Positions 34,967 through 44,220 of a stretch of 64,000 nt of DNA are shown here, piece after piece; the stretch's first letter is position 1; every line of letters begins with the position of its first letter. The notes under the pieces were generated by a model. It did not search any database. It worked only from the letters and a program-made list of their open reading frames with translations, and was not told the origin of the DNA. Made by a program: the position numbers and the translations under genes. This DNA is from Knoellia remsis (GTDB lineage: Bacteria > Actinomycetota > Actinomycetes > Actinomycetales > Dermatophilaceae): assembly GCF_003002895.1 (NCBI RefSeq), contig NZ_PVTI01000019.1, positions 1 through 64,000 on the forward strand, given 5' to 3'.

Positions 34967-36243
34967 CGACCCGCACCGGCAGGGCTCGCACCCGCACGGC
35001 GTCCCGACGGGCCGTCGTCGCCGCCGCGCTCCTCACTGGCGCGGCGACGTGCGGCGTGCCGGCACCGGTCGCGAACGCCGCCGTCGCGCCGACGGTGACC
35101 ACCTCAGCGACCTCGCTCACCGCGGAGGCCAGGCCCTGCACTGAGGGGCAGACGCGCTATGTCGCCGAGGCACCGGCGGCCCTCTCCCGGCTCGGCGCCC
35201 GCAAGGCGTGGGAGCTCGCGACCGGCAAGGGCGTCGTCGTCGCGGTCGTCGACTCGGGGGTGGCCGCGAACAACGTCCATTTCCCCAAAGGCAGCGTCCT
35301 GCCGGGCCGCAGCTTCGTCGGTGGACCGGCGACGACCGACGAGTCCGGCCACGGCACCGCCATCGCCGGCATCATCGCCGCTCGCTCGATCGGGGACCGC
35401 TCGGGCGTCGTCGGGATCGCCCGCGACGCCACGATCCTCCCGGTCAAGATCACCGGCGGCGAGAATGGCGGAGACGAAGCCGCCCAGCGGTCGGCGAACC
35501 TCGCCAAGGGCATCGCGTATGCCGTCTCGGCCGGTGCCGACGTCATCAACCTCTCGCTGTCGACCTCGGCGAACCGGCCGGACGTGCGCGCAGCGGTCGC
35601 CTCGGCGACCCGGGCGGGCGTCGTCGTCGTCGCCTCCGCCGGCAACCGGGACCAAGCCGCCGAGACCCGCGACGGGCCGCGCTTCCCCGCCGCCAACCCC
35701 GGGGTCATCGGCGTCTCGGCCGCGAACTCCGCCGACATCGTGACCCAGGACTCCATCAGGGGCAGCCACGTCGACCTCGCCGCACCCGGCGACAACATCG
35801 CGACGACGTTCCGCTCGTGGGGCGACTGTGTCTTCTCGCAGCAGGGTCAGTCGACGAGCTACGCCACGGCATACGTGAGCGGCGCAGCCGCACTCCTCAA
35901 ACAGCGCTTCCCGAGCGCGAGCCCGGCGGAGATCTCCTATCGCCTCGAGACGACGGCGTCCCGCGGGTCGCGCACGAGCCGTGACGACGCCTCCGGCTGG
36001 GGCATCGTCCAGCCCTACGAGGCGATGACGGCCGTCCTCGACGACAGCGTCGCCGGGCCCGTGCCCCCCGGCGGCACACCACGCGCCACTCCCCCGCCGC
36101 AGGTGTCGCAGGTCGACCTCACCCCCGCACCGGATCCGCGCGCCCCCGACCGCAACGCCGTGCTCTGGCTCCTCCTCGGCTCGGTCGCCGCGGTCATCGG
36201 GCTGGGGCTCCTGCGGATGCTGCGTGCCACCTCGAAGTCCTGA
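34963..36243 (+). CDS. mycP: mycosin MycP, canonical ESX-associated subtilisin
   Basis: 426 residues. It has a signal peptide (1-39), an S8 domain, a Pro-rich linker and a C-terminal membrane helix (about 398-418). The catalytic triad is intact: Asp97 (VVDSGV), His130 (SGHGTAIAG), Ser299 (STSYATAY), with Asn228 of SAGN as oxyanion residue. Mycosins cap the ESX pore in the periplasm and process substrates. I chose the GTG at 34963 because it overlaps the eccB stop. No eccE gene follows. Confidence 0.94.
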   Translation: MTTRTGRARTRTASRRAVVAAALLTGAATCGVPAPVANAAVAPTVTTSATSLTAEARPCTEGQTRYVAEAPAALSRLGARKAWELATGKGVVVAVVDSGVAANNVHFPKGSVLPGRSFVGGPATTDESGHGTAIAGIIAARSIGDRSGVVGIARDATILPVKITGGENGGDEAAQRSANLAKGIAYAVSAGADVINLSLSTSANRPDVRAAVASATRAGVVVVASAGNRDQAAETRDGPRFPAANPGVIGVSAANSADIVTQDSIRGSHVDLAAPGDNIATTFRSWGDCVFSQQGQSTSYATAYVSGAAALLKQRFPSASPAEISYRLETTASRGSRTSRDDASGWGIVQPYEAMTAVLDDSVAGPVPPGGTPRATPPPQVSQVDLTPAPDPRAPDRNAVLWLLLGSVAAVIGLGLLRMLRATSKS

Positions 36244-36325
36244 CGCCTGGCGGGCGAACGGCATACACAACGACGCTGCGCACCTGGGGCACGAGCGCGG
36301 GTGAGGTTCTGGGAGAATCGGACCC

Positions 36326-39025
36326 ATGTCTGCCTCCCTCACTCCGCCTCGCGCCGCCTCCATCCCCGAGCGGCCGTCCATGGACGGTCTCGAGGACAAG
36401 TGGGGGCAGGTATGGGCGGAGCAGGGTACCTACGCGTTCGACCGTGACGCCGCTCTCGCCGGGGACCGCGCGCAGGTGTTCTCCATCGACACCCCGCCGC
36501 CGACCGCGTCCGGCAGCCTGCACATGGGTCACGTCTTCTCCTACACCCACACCGACTGCATGGCCCGCTACAAGCGGATGGCCGGGTTCAACGTCTTCTA
36601 CCCGATCGGCTGGGACGACAACGGCCTGCCGACCGAGAAGCGCGTCCAGAACTTCTACGGCGTCCGGGGCGACGCGTCGCTGCCGTTCGACCCCGACTTC
36701 GTGCCGCCGCACCGTGGTGACGCGAAGTCCCTCAAGGCGGGCGACGCGACGCCGGTGTCGCGGCAGAACTTCATCGACCTCTGTGACGAGCTGACCGTCG
36801 AGGACGAGAAGGCGTTCGAGTCGCTCTTCCGCCGGCTCGGGCAGTCCTTCGACTGGTCCATCTCCTACCGCACCATCGACGACCACTCGCGCGCCACGGC
36901 GCAGCAGGCCTTCCTGCGCGAGCTCGCCGCCGGGCAGGCCTACCAGGCCGAGGCGCCGGGCCTGTGGGACGTGACCTTCCAGACGGCGGTCGCGCAGGCC
37001 GAGCTCGAGGCGCGCGACTACCCGGGCGCCTACCACCGCGTGGCCTTCCACCCGACCCAAGGCGACGAGCCGATCTTCATCGAGACGACGCGTCCCGAGC
37101 TCATCCCCTCGGTCGTCGCGCTCATCGCCCACCCCGACGACGAGCGGTATGCCGGCCTATTCGGTTCCACGGTCCGCTCGCCGTTGTTCGGGGTCGAGGT
37201 GCCGGTGCTCGCGCACGCGGCCGCCGAGATGGACAAGGGCGCGGGCATCGCGATGTGCTGCACCTTCGGTGACCTCACCGACGTCATGTGGTGGCGCGAG
37301 CTGCAGCTGCCGACCCGCTCGGTCATCACCCGGCAGGGCCGCGTCCAGGCCGAGACGCCGGAGTGGATCGCGGGCGGCCCGGGCGCCGCGCTCTTCGGCG
37401 AGCTCGCCGGCAAGACGGTGCACTCGGCGCGCGAGGCGGTCGTCGCGGCGCTGCGCGAGTCCGGCGACCTCGACGGCGAGCCCAAGGCGACGCAGCGCAA
37501 GGCGAACTTCTACGAGCGCGGCGAGAAGCCGCTCGAGATCGTCACGTCCCGCCAGTGGTACATCCGCAACGGCGGGCGCGACGCCGACGTCAACGCGGCG
37601 CTCCAGGCGCGCGGCGACGAGATCGCGTTTCACCCCGACTTCATGCGCGCGCGCTACAAGAACTGGGTCGCTGGCCTCAACGGCGACTGGCTCGTGTCGC
37701 GGCAGCGCTTCTTCGGTGTGCCGATCCCGGTCTGGTACCCGCTCGACGCCGACGGTGACCCGGTGTGGGACAAGGCGATCGTGCCGTCCGAGGAGCAGCT
37801 GCCCGTCGACCCCGCGTCGCAGGCTCCCGAGGGCTACGACGAGTCGCAGCGTGGGCAGGCCGGCGGGTTCGTCGGGGACCCGGACGTCTTCGACACCTGG
37901 GCGACGTCGTCGCTGACTCCCCAGATCGCCGGCGGGTGGCGCCGCATCGACGAGTCCGGTTCGGTGACAACGGATCCACTCTTCGGCAAGGTCTTTCCGA
38001 TGGACGTGCGACCTCAGGCTCACGACATCATCCGCACCTGGCTCTTCGCGACGATCGTGCGCTCGCACCTCGAGTTCGGCACGGTGCCATGGACCAATGC
38101 CGCGATCAGCGGCTGGATCCTCGACCCCGACCGCAAGAAGATGAGCAAGTCCAAGGGCAACGTCGTCACGCCCGAGGACGTGCTGCGCGAGCACTCCGCC
38201 GACGCGGTCCGCTACTGGGCGGCGAGCGGACGGCTCGGGACCGACGCGGCCTACGACGTCGGCCAGATGAAGGTCGGCCGCCGGCTCGCGATCAAGGTGC
38301 TCAACGCGTCGAAGTTCGCGCTGTCGTTCGGCGAGGTCCGGGCCCCCGGCGATGGCCCGGAGGGCCGGGTCATCGCCGGGGCGGGCGACCTCGCGGCCCA
38401 GGTGACCAACCCGCTCGACCTGGCCGTGCTCGCCGAGCTGCGCGCCGTCGTCGAGAAGGCCACCGCCGGCTTCGAGGCGTGGGACTACACCCGCTCGCTC
38501 GAAGTGACCGAGACGTTCTTCTGGACCTTCTGCGACGACTACCTCGAGCTCGTCAAGGACCGGGCCTACGGCTCGCAGGGGGACGCCGAGGCGGCCTCCG
38601 CGCGCGCCACGCTGCGCATCGCACTCGATGTCGTGCTGCGTCTGCTCGCACCCTTCCTCCCCTACGTCACGGAGGAGGTGTGGTCCTGGTGGCACGAGGG
38701 TTCGGTGCACCGCACCTCGTGGCCGACGGTGGCCGACGTCGAGGTCGGTGGCGAGGCCGTCGACCCGGCCATGCTCGGTGCCGTCGGCGCCGCGCTCGCG
38801 ACGGTGCGCAAGAGCAAGTCCGAGGCCAAGCTGTCGATGCGCGCCGAGGTGGCGCGGGTGACCCTCGCCGGACCCGAGGCCCTGCTCGAGCACGTCCGGG
38901 CCGGCGAGGCCGACCTGCGGGCCGCAGGCAAGATCACCGGCACCCTCGACCTGACACCGGCCGAGACGTGGCAGGCGCGCGACGTCGAGCTCATCCCCGT
39001 CGAGAAGCCCAAGACCCAGGCCTGA
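36326..39025 (+). CDS. valS: valyl-tRNA synthetase
   Basis: 899 residues. Class I motifs are HMGH (in SGSLHMGHVFSYTHTD) and KKMSKSKGN. The CP1 editing domain has a TTRPELIPSV motif. The sequence is of the archaeal-like ValRS type rather than the common bacterial one, judging by the opening motif and the KRVQNFYGV segment. A GAGAAT hexamer ends 7 bases before the ATG, so the transcript is probably leaderless. It is separated from the upstream mycosin by 82 bases. Confidence 0.95.
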   Translation: MSASLTPPRAASIPERPSMDGLEDKWGQVWAEQGTYAFDRDAALAGDRAQVFSIDTPPPTASGSLHMGHVFSYTHTDCMARYKRMAGFNVFYPIGWDDNGLPTEKRVQNFYGVRGDASLPFDPDFVPPHRGDAKSLKAGDATPVSRQNFIDLCDELTVEDEKAFESLFRRLGQSFDWSISYRTIDDHSRATAQQAFLRELAAGQAYQAEAPGLWDVTFQTAVAQAELEARDYPGAYHRVAFHPTQGDEPIFIETTRPELIPSVVALIAHPDDERYAGLFGSTVRSPLFGVEVPVLAHAAAEMDKGAGIAMCCTFGDLTDVMWWRELQLPTRSVITRQGRVQAETPEWIAGGPGAALFGELAGKTVHSAREAVVAALRESGDLDGEPKATQRKANFYERGEKPLEIVTSRQWYIRNGGRDADVNAALQARGDEIAFHPDFMRARYKNWVAGLNGDWLVSRQRFFGVPIPVWYPLDADGDPVWDKAIVPSEEQLPVDPASQAPEGYDESQRGQAGGFVGDPDVFDTWATSSLTPQIAGGWRRIDESGSVTTDPLFGKVFPMDVRPQAHDIIRTWLFATIVRSHLEFGTVPWTNAAISGWILDPDRKKMSKSKGNVVTPEDVLREHSADAVRYWAASGRLGTDAAYDVGQMKVGRRLAIKVLNASKFALSFGEVRAPGDGPEGRVIAGAGDLAAQVTNPLDLAVLAELRAVVEKATAGFEAWDYTRSLEVTETFFWTFCDDYLELVKDRAYGSQGDAEAASARATLRIALDVVLRLLAPFLPYVTEEVWSWWHEGSVHRTSWPTVADVEVGGEAVDPAMLGAVGAALATVRKSKSEAKLSMRAEVARVTLAGPEALLEHVRAGEADLRAAGKITGTLDLTPAETWQARDVELIPVEKPKTQA

Positions 39026-39031
39026 GGTTCC

Positions 39032-39739
39032 TCAGGCCTGCACGGCCGCGCCGGCGCGTCGGGCCGTGCCGAGGGCTGGCAACCGGTCGCGCAGCCGCAC
39101 CCGCCGCTCCCCCGTCGGCTGCACGACGAACCACGGCACCTGCCACCCGCTCAGGCCCAACCGGTGCTCGATGACGGTGTCACGGCGCAGGTGGTCGACA
39201 CGTCCCGTCCCCGGGTCGTAGACGTCGAGCACCCGGTCGCCGTCACCGGGGAGGACGAGGACGACGTGCCTCGGCAGCCGACGGTTCCCGACGTAGAGCA
39301 ACCCCGGCTCCCCCTCGGCCACGACGTCGACCAGCCGCTCGAAAGCCGCCTGCAGCGGCTCACGCGACAGCTGTCGTACCGCCTGCACCTCGTAGCGGGT
39401 CCCCTGTGTCGACGCGCCGAGCTCGAGCTCGCGGCGCGCACCCCACGGGGGTGTCCCGAGCGCGCGCGGCCACGGCGGCTGCGGGTGGCGCGATCCGGTC
39501 AGGGCGCTGTTGGTGCGGCGCATGACAATGCGTTCGTATGCCGCGAAGCGCTCGCTTTGGGTCCCGCCCGCCGGGGACCCAGGGGGATGCGGTGCCCCCG
39601 TGCGGACCCAGCTCGCGAAGACCGGGTCGACGAGCATTCGGGCGACGGTGAGGCATGCCGACCCGCACGTCACGGGTGACTGCTGCACCGGGCCCGTGTC
39701 TCCGGCCCGGAGTCGGTATGCCGTCGCCACGCCCGCCAT
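39032..39739 (-). CDS. predicted papain-like (C39-type) cysteine peptidase
   Basis: About 235 residues, no signal peptide. QQSPVTCGSACL carries the expected Gln and catalytic Cys. RHVVLVLP and VYDPGTG carry the His and Asp in the order and spacing of papain-like C39 folds. The open frame is longer upstream, but I chose the ATG at 39739, preceded by GAGAGGCAAGG. It is divergent from the MoxR operon by 76 bases, a place where related loci often carry a transglutaminase-like protein. Substrate unknown. Confidence 0.6.
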   Translation of the reverse strand: MAGVATAYRLRAGDTGPVQQSPVTCGSACLTVARMLVDPVFASWVRTGAPHPPGSPAGGTQSERFAAYERIVMRRTNSALTGSRHPQPPWPRALGTPPWGARRELELGASTQGTRYEVQAVRQLSREPLQAAFERLVDVVAEGEPGLLYVGNRRLPRHVVLVLPGDGDRVLDVYDPGTGRVDHLRRDTVIEHRLGLSGWQVPWFVVQPTGERRVRLRDRLPALGTARRAGAAVQA

Positions 39740-39815
39740 CCTTGCCTCTCGCGTCGCGGACCGCCAGCCTTCGGTTCTCCAGTGGCGGATCGGTCCCGCG
39801 GTTAGGCTCCACGTC

Positions 39816-40526
39816 ATGCGGACGAGGCGGTGGCTGGCGGGAGCGGGGGTGCTGGTGGCTCTGCTGCTTGCGGGGTGGGTCTCCGCCTCGGGCACGGTGA
39901 CGGCCTTCACGACCCCGGAGCCGAACGCCTCACCCTCGAAGGCCTACATCGAGACCGTCCCGTCCGACGAGGTTGACCCGAGGAGTGAGCGACCGGCGAC
40001 CGCCGCGGAGAAGGAGGTCGCCGACGGCGTCGCGAACCTCGTCGCGTGGACGCTGCGGCTCCTCATTGCGCTCATCGTCCTCGTCGTCCTCGGGCTCGTC
40101 GTCAGGGCGCTGGTCCGGCGGCTGCGGCGCGATGTGCCGACGCCGAAGCAGGATGTGCGTGCAGGGGTCCTGCCGGACGTGCTCGTCGCGGCACTCGACC
40201 GCAGCGAGGCCGAGCTCGACAGCGGCACGTCGTCCGAGGCCGTGATCAACGCCTGGCTCGCGCTCGAGGAGGCCGCCCTGGCAAGCGGCCTCGACGACGA
40301 CCGCTCGCGGACACCGACCGAGCTCGTCGCCGTGGTGCTCGCCAACCACGACGTGGACCGCGACGCCATCGAGCGCCTCGCGGCGCTGTACCGCGAGGCC
40401 CGGTTCTCGGTCCACCCGATGGAGGAGACCCACCGCGAGGCCGCCCGGGACGCCGTCCGGCAGGTTCGTGCCGATCTCCTCGAGCCGCTCGCGACGACCG
40501 CCCCGACCGGGCCCGGACCTCGATGA
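39816..40526 (+). CDS. DUF4129 domain protein
   Basis: 236 residues. Signal-like first helix (about 8-25), second membrane helix (about 80-100), then the cytoplasmic DUF4129 domain, recognisable by INAWLALEEAALASGL and TPTELVAVVLANH. The family occurs with MoxR and DUF58 genes. The ATG at 39816 follows TAGGCT (39803-39808) by 7 bases, so the operon transcript is probably leaderless. Its stop overlaps the next start by ATGA. Confidence 0.85.
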   Translation: MRTRRWLAGAGVLVALLLAGWVSASGTVTAFTTPEPNASPSKAYIETVPSDEVDPRSERPATAAEKEVADGVANLVAWTLRLLIALIVLVVLGLVVRALVRRLRRDVPTPKQDVRAGVLPDVLVAALDRSEAELDSGTSSEAVINAWLALEEAALASGLDDDRSRTPTELVAVVLANHDVDRDAIERLAALYREARFSVHPMEETHREAARDAVRQVRADLLEPLATTAPTGPGPR

Positions 40527-40972
40527 CGCAGCGCATCCGGGCAGCGGTCCGCGGGCATGAGGTGGTTGCCGGCCTGCTCGTCGCGGTCGCGCTCGGCCTG
40601 ATCCTGCTCGCCGTGCCCCGGGTCGAGCGGCTCGTCCTCCTCGTGGGCGCAGCGAGCGTCCTCGTCCTCGCCGTCCTGCTCATCGAGCGGTTCGTCCACG
40701 GCGAACCCGAGCTGACGTGGACGACCAGCTCGGGCACCCCGGCGCGTGTCCGGGGGCACGACCGGCGCATCACGGCACTCACCCGCGCCATCGAGGCGTC
40801 CCGACGGGGTGACCTCGTGGCGCGCGCCACGGTGCAGGACACGCTCCGCTCGCTCGCCCGCGACCGCACGGACCTCGGTCCCGACCTCACGGCATACCTC
40901 AACGCCACGAACCCACCCGATGTCGACGCCGCCCGGCTCGACGCCCACCTCACCGAGCTCGAGGAGCACTGA
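40523..40972 (+). CDS. small membrane protein of the MoxR operon
   Basis: 149 residues. Two adjacent membrane helices (about 14-60) are followed by a charged cytoplasmic tail with a helix GHDRRITALTRAIEASRRG. No known family. The ATGA overlap with DUF4129 and the immediate GTG of moxR tie it to this operon, where small membrane proteins in this position are common. Confidence 0.75.
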   Translation: MTQRIRAAVRGHEVVAGLLVAVALGLILLAVPRVERLVLLVGAASVLVLAVLLIERFVHGEPELTWTTSSGTPARVRGHDRRITALTRAIEASRRGDLVARATVQDTLRSLARDRTDLGPDLTAYLNATNPPDVDAARLDAHLTELEEH

Positions 40973-42069
<1,097 letters not shown>

Positions 42070-42073
<4 letters not shown>

Positions 42074-43560
42074 CCACGCCCCCGACCACGCCGCTGTCGG
42101 CACGCTGGCGGCCGACGGCAGCCCACCTGCGCGCCTCGGTGCTGGGTGTCTGCTTCGTCGCGATCGGCGTCTTCATGCGCCGTCCGGATGCGGTCGTCAT
42201 CGGCGCACCGTTGGTCGCCGTCGCCGCGTGGTCGGTGCTGCGGCGGCCCACGGCGTTGCCCCGCGTGCACGTGTGGCTGCGGCACCCGGTGCTGCGGGAG
42301 GGGCAGACCACGGCGTGGACGATGGCGGTGGCACCCGGAGCCGGCGTCGAGGACGTCGGGCTCGCGGTGAGCGAGGCGCCGTTCACGCGCTACACGCCGC
42401 CGAGCCAGAGCGTCGCCCGCGGCGACATCGGGGCCGCGGCGACCCCGACGCAGGTCGCCGGACCGGATGGGCGGGACGGGTCGGACGGTTCGGGCACGAC
42501 CGACGAGCCGGCCGGGCCGGCCGAGCAGGCCGGGCCGGCCGAGCCGGTCGGGGGGCTCGTGTTGCTCGACGTCGAGTGCCAGAGCATCCGGTGGGGTGTG
42601 CGTTCCCCCGGCGCGGCAACGTGCGCGGTGAGCGCGGCCTTCGGGGCGTGGACCTGGGCACCGGAACCGGTCTCGGCAGAGCCGCTGCCGACGGTGCCGC
42701 TGCCCGAGGTCTTCAGTGCGCGCACCGCGACACCCGACCCGGACGGGCTCGTCGGGCGCAGCCGCTCGCGTCGGGCCGGCGACGGCGCGGAGCTCGCCGA
42801 CGTGCGCGCCTTCCGGTTCGGTGACCGGCTCCGGCGGATCCACTGGCCCGTGTCCGTGCGGACCGGTGAGCTGAACGTCACGACGACCTTCTCCGACGAG
42901 GACGCCGAGGTGCTCCTCCTCGTCGACGCGATGCACGACCTCGGCACGAGCACGGGGTACGACGGCGAGAGCAGCAGCCTCGACAGCGGTGTGCGCGCCG
43001 CGGCGGCGGTCGCCGAGCACTACCTGCGCGTCGGAGACCATGTGGGCCTGCAGGTCCTCGGTGCCCAGGCGAGCCCGCGCATCCCGGCCGAGCTGGGCAG
43101 CAACCAGCTGCGGCGCATCCTCGACGTCCTCGCACGGGTACGCGTCGCCGACGGTGGCGTCGTCGACAAGCGGCGGCTGCGCGCACAGCTGCGTCACCCG
43201 GTGCCGTTCGGCACCCTCGTCGTCGTCCTCACGCCGGCCGTGTCCGTCGACGTCCTCGCCCATGCCGCCCAGCTGGCCCGCCGCGGACAGCCGGTCGTCG
43301 TGGTCGACACGCTGCCCGTCTCGATGACCACCGGCGAGCTCCCCGACGACCTGCTGCGCGACCTCGTGCCCGACGAGGACGAGGTCGGCGACAGCGCCCG
43401 CCTCGCCTGGCGCATCCGCCTGCTCGAGCGGCAGCGCGAGCTGCAGCGCACCCGGCTCAGCGGTGTGCCGATCGTGCCCTGGGTCGGGCCGGGCACGCTC
43501 GATGCCGTCCTGCGTGACCTCGGTCGGCAGCGGCGCTCGCCGCGGGTGATGACGCGATGA
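42070..43560 (+). CDS. DUF58 domain protein
   Basis: 496 residues. Two membrane helices (about 20-60) are followed by a long variable region, then DUF58 proper (about 225-320), with the family motif FRFGDRLRRIHWPVSVR, and a von Willebrand-like C-terminal part (LLLVDAMHDLG). DUF58 proteins are the partners of MoxR. A low-complexity Gly/Asp/Ala/Pro linker lies at about 135-160. The GTG start overlaps the moxR stop (GTGA). Confidence 0.92.
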
Positions 43561-44105
43561 CACTCCTGTCGTCGCTGTCGACGTCGCAGCGGGTCCTGCG
43601 CGCGCTCATGGGCGCCGCCGCCACCGCCGTGGCCCTCGCGTCGTGGCTCGCCACGCCCGGCGGCTCCCTCATCGCCGCCCTCGGGCTGGTCGTCCTCACC
43701 GCGTTCGTCGTCCTCGACCCGGGCTCGCGCCGCACCACGCTGCTCATGGCCCTTCTCGCCGCGGTCTGGTTGTGGAGCGCCCCGGCCCCGTCGAGCCTGC
43801 GCCACTGGGCCCTCACGTTCCTCGTGGCGCTCGCCCTGCTCGTCGTGCACCTCGCGGGTGCACTGGCGACGGTGCTGCCCCCGGCCGCGCCCGTTCCTGC
43901 CGCGACACTCCGGCGGTGGCTGCGCCGTGGTGTCGGTGTCGTTCTCGCGTGCGTGCCGGTGTGGTCGGTCATGATCGTCGCGACGCGCGCCGCTGCACCC
44001 GGCGACGCCTTCCTCATGTATGCCGCCCTTGCCGGCCTCGTCGGCGTCGGCGCCGCCCTCGCGCTGAGCACCCGTCCGCCCAAGCGAGCCGGGACGGACG
44101 GGTGA
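43557..44105 (+). CDS. membrane protein at the end of the MoxR operon
   Basis: 182 residues, about five membrane helices, no recognised domain. It overlaps the DUF58 stop by ATGA. Its place corresponds to that of the transglutaminase-like DUF3488 protein in other MoxR loci, but it has only a membrane part. Function unknown. Confidence 0.75.
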   Translation: MTLLSSLSTSQRVLRALMGAAATAVALASWLATPGGSLIAALGLVVLTAFVVLDPGSRRTTLLMALLAAVWLWSAPAPSSLRHWALTFLVALALLVVHLAGALATVLPPAAPVPAATLRRWLRRGVGVVLACVPVWSVMIVATRAAAPGDAFLMYAALAGLVGVGAALALSTRPPKRAGTDG

Positions 44106-44106
44106 G

Positions 44107-44210
44107 CGCGGGTCCCACGCTAGGCATGGGCCGGCATACGGGAGGTGCGCGCGGGTCCCACGCTCTGTGTGGGCCGGCATACGGCGCGTCGGCGTGGTTC
44201 CGGTATGCCG
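44107..44210. repeat. direct repeats with GTATGCCG copies after the MoxR operon
   Basis: Two copies of GCGGGTCCCACGCT...GGGCCGGCATACGG begin at about 44109 and 44152 with a 43-base period. The second contains CCCAC...GTGGG. A third octamer at 44203 is in the opposite orientation and can pair with either. This lies between convergent genes and is a likely terminator region. Confidence 0.7.
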
Positions 44211-44220
44211 CCCGCGAACC

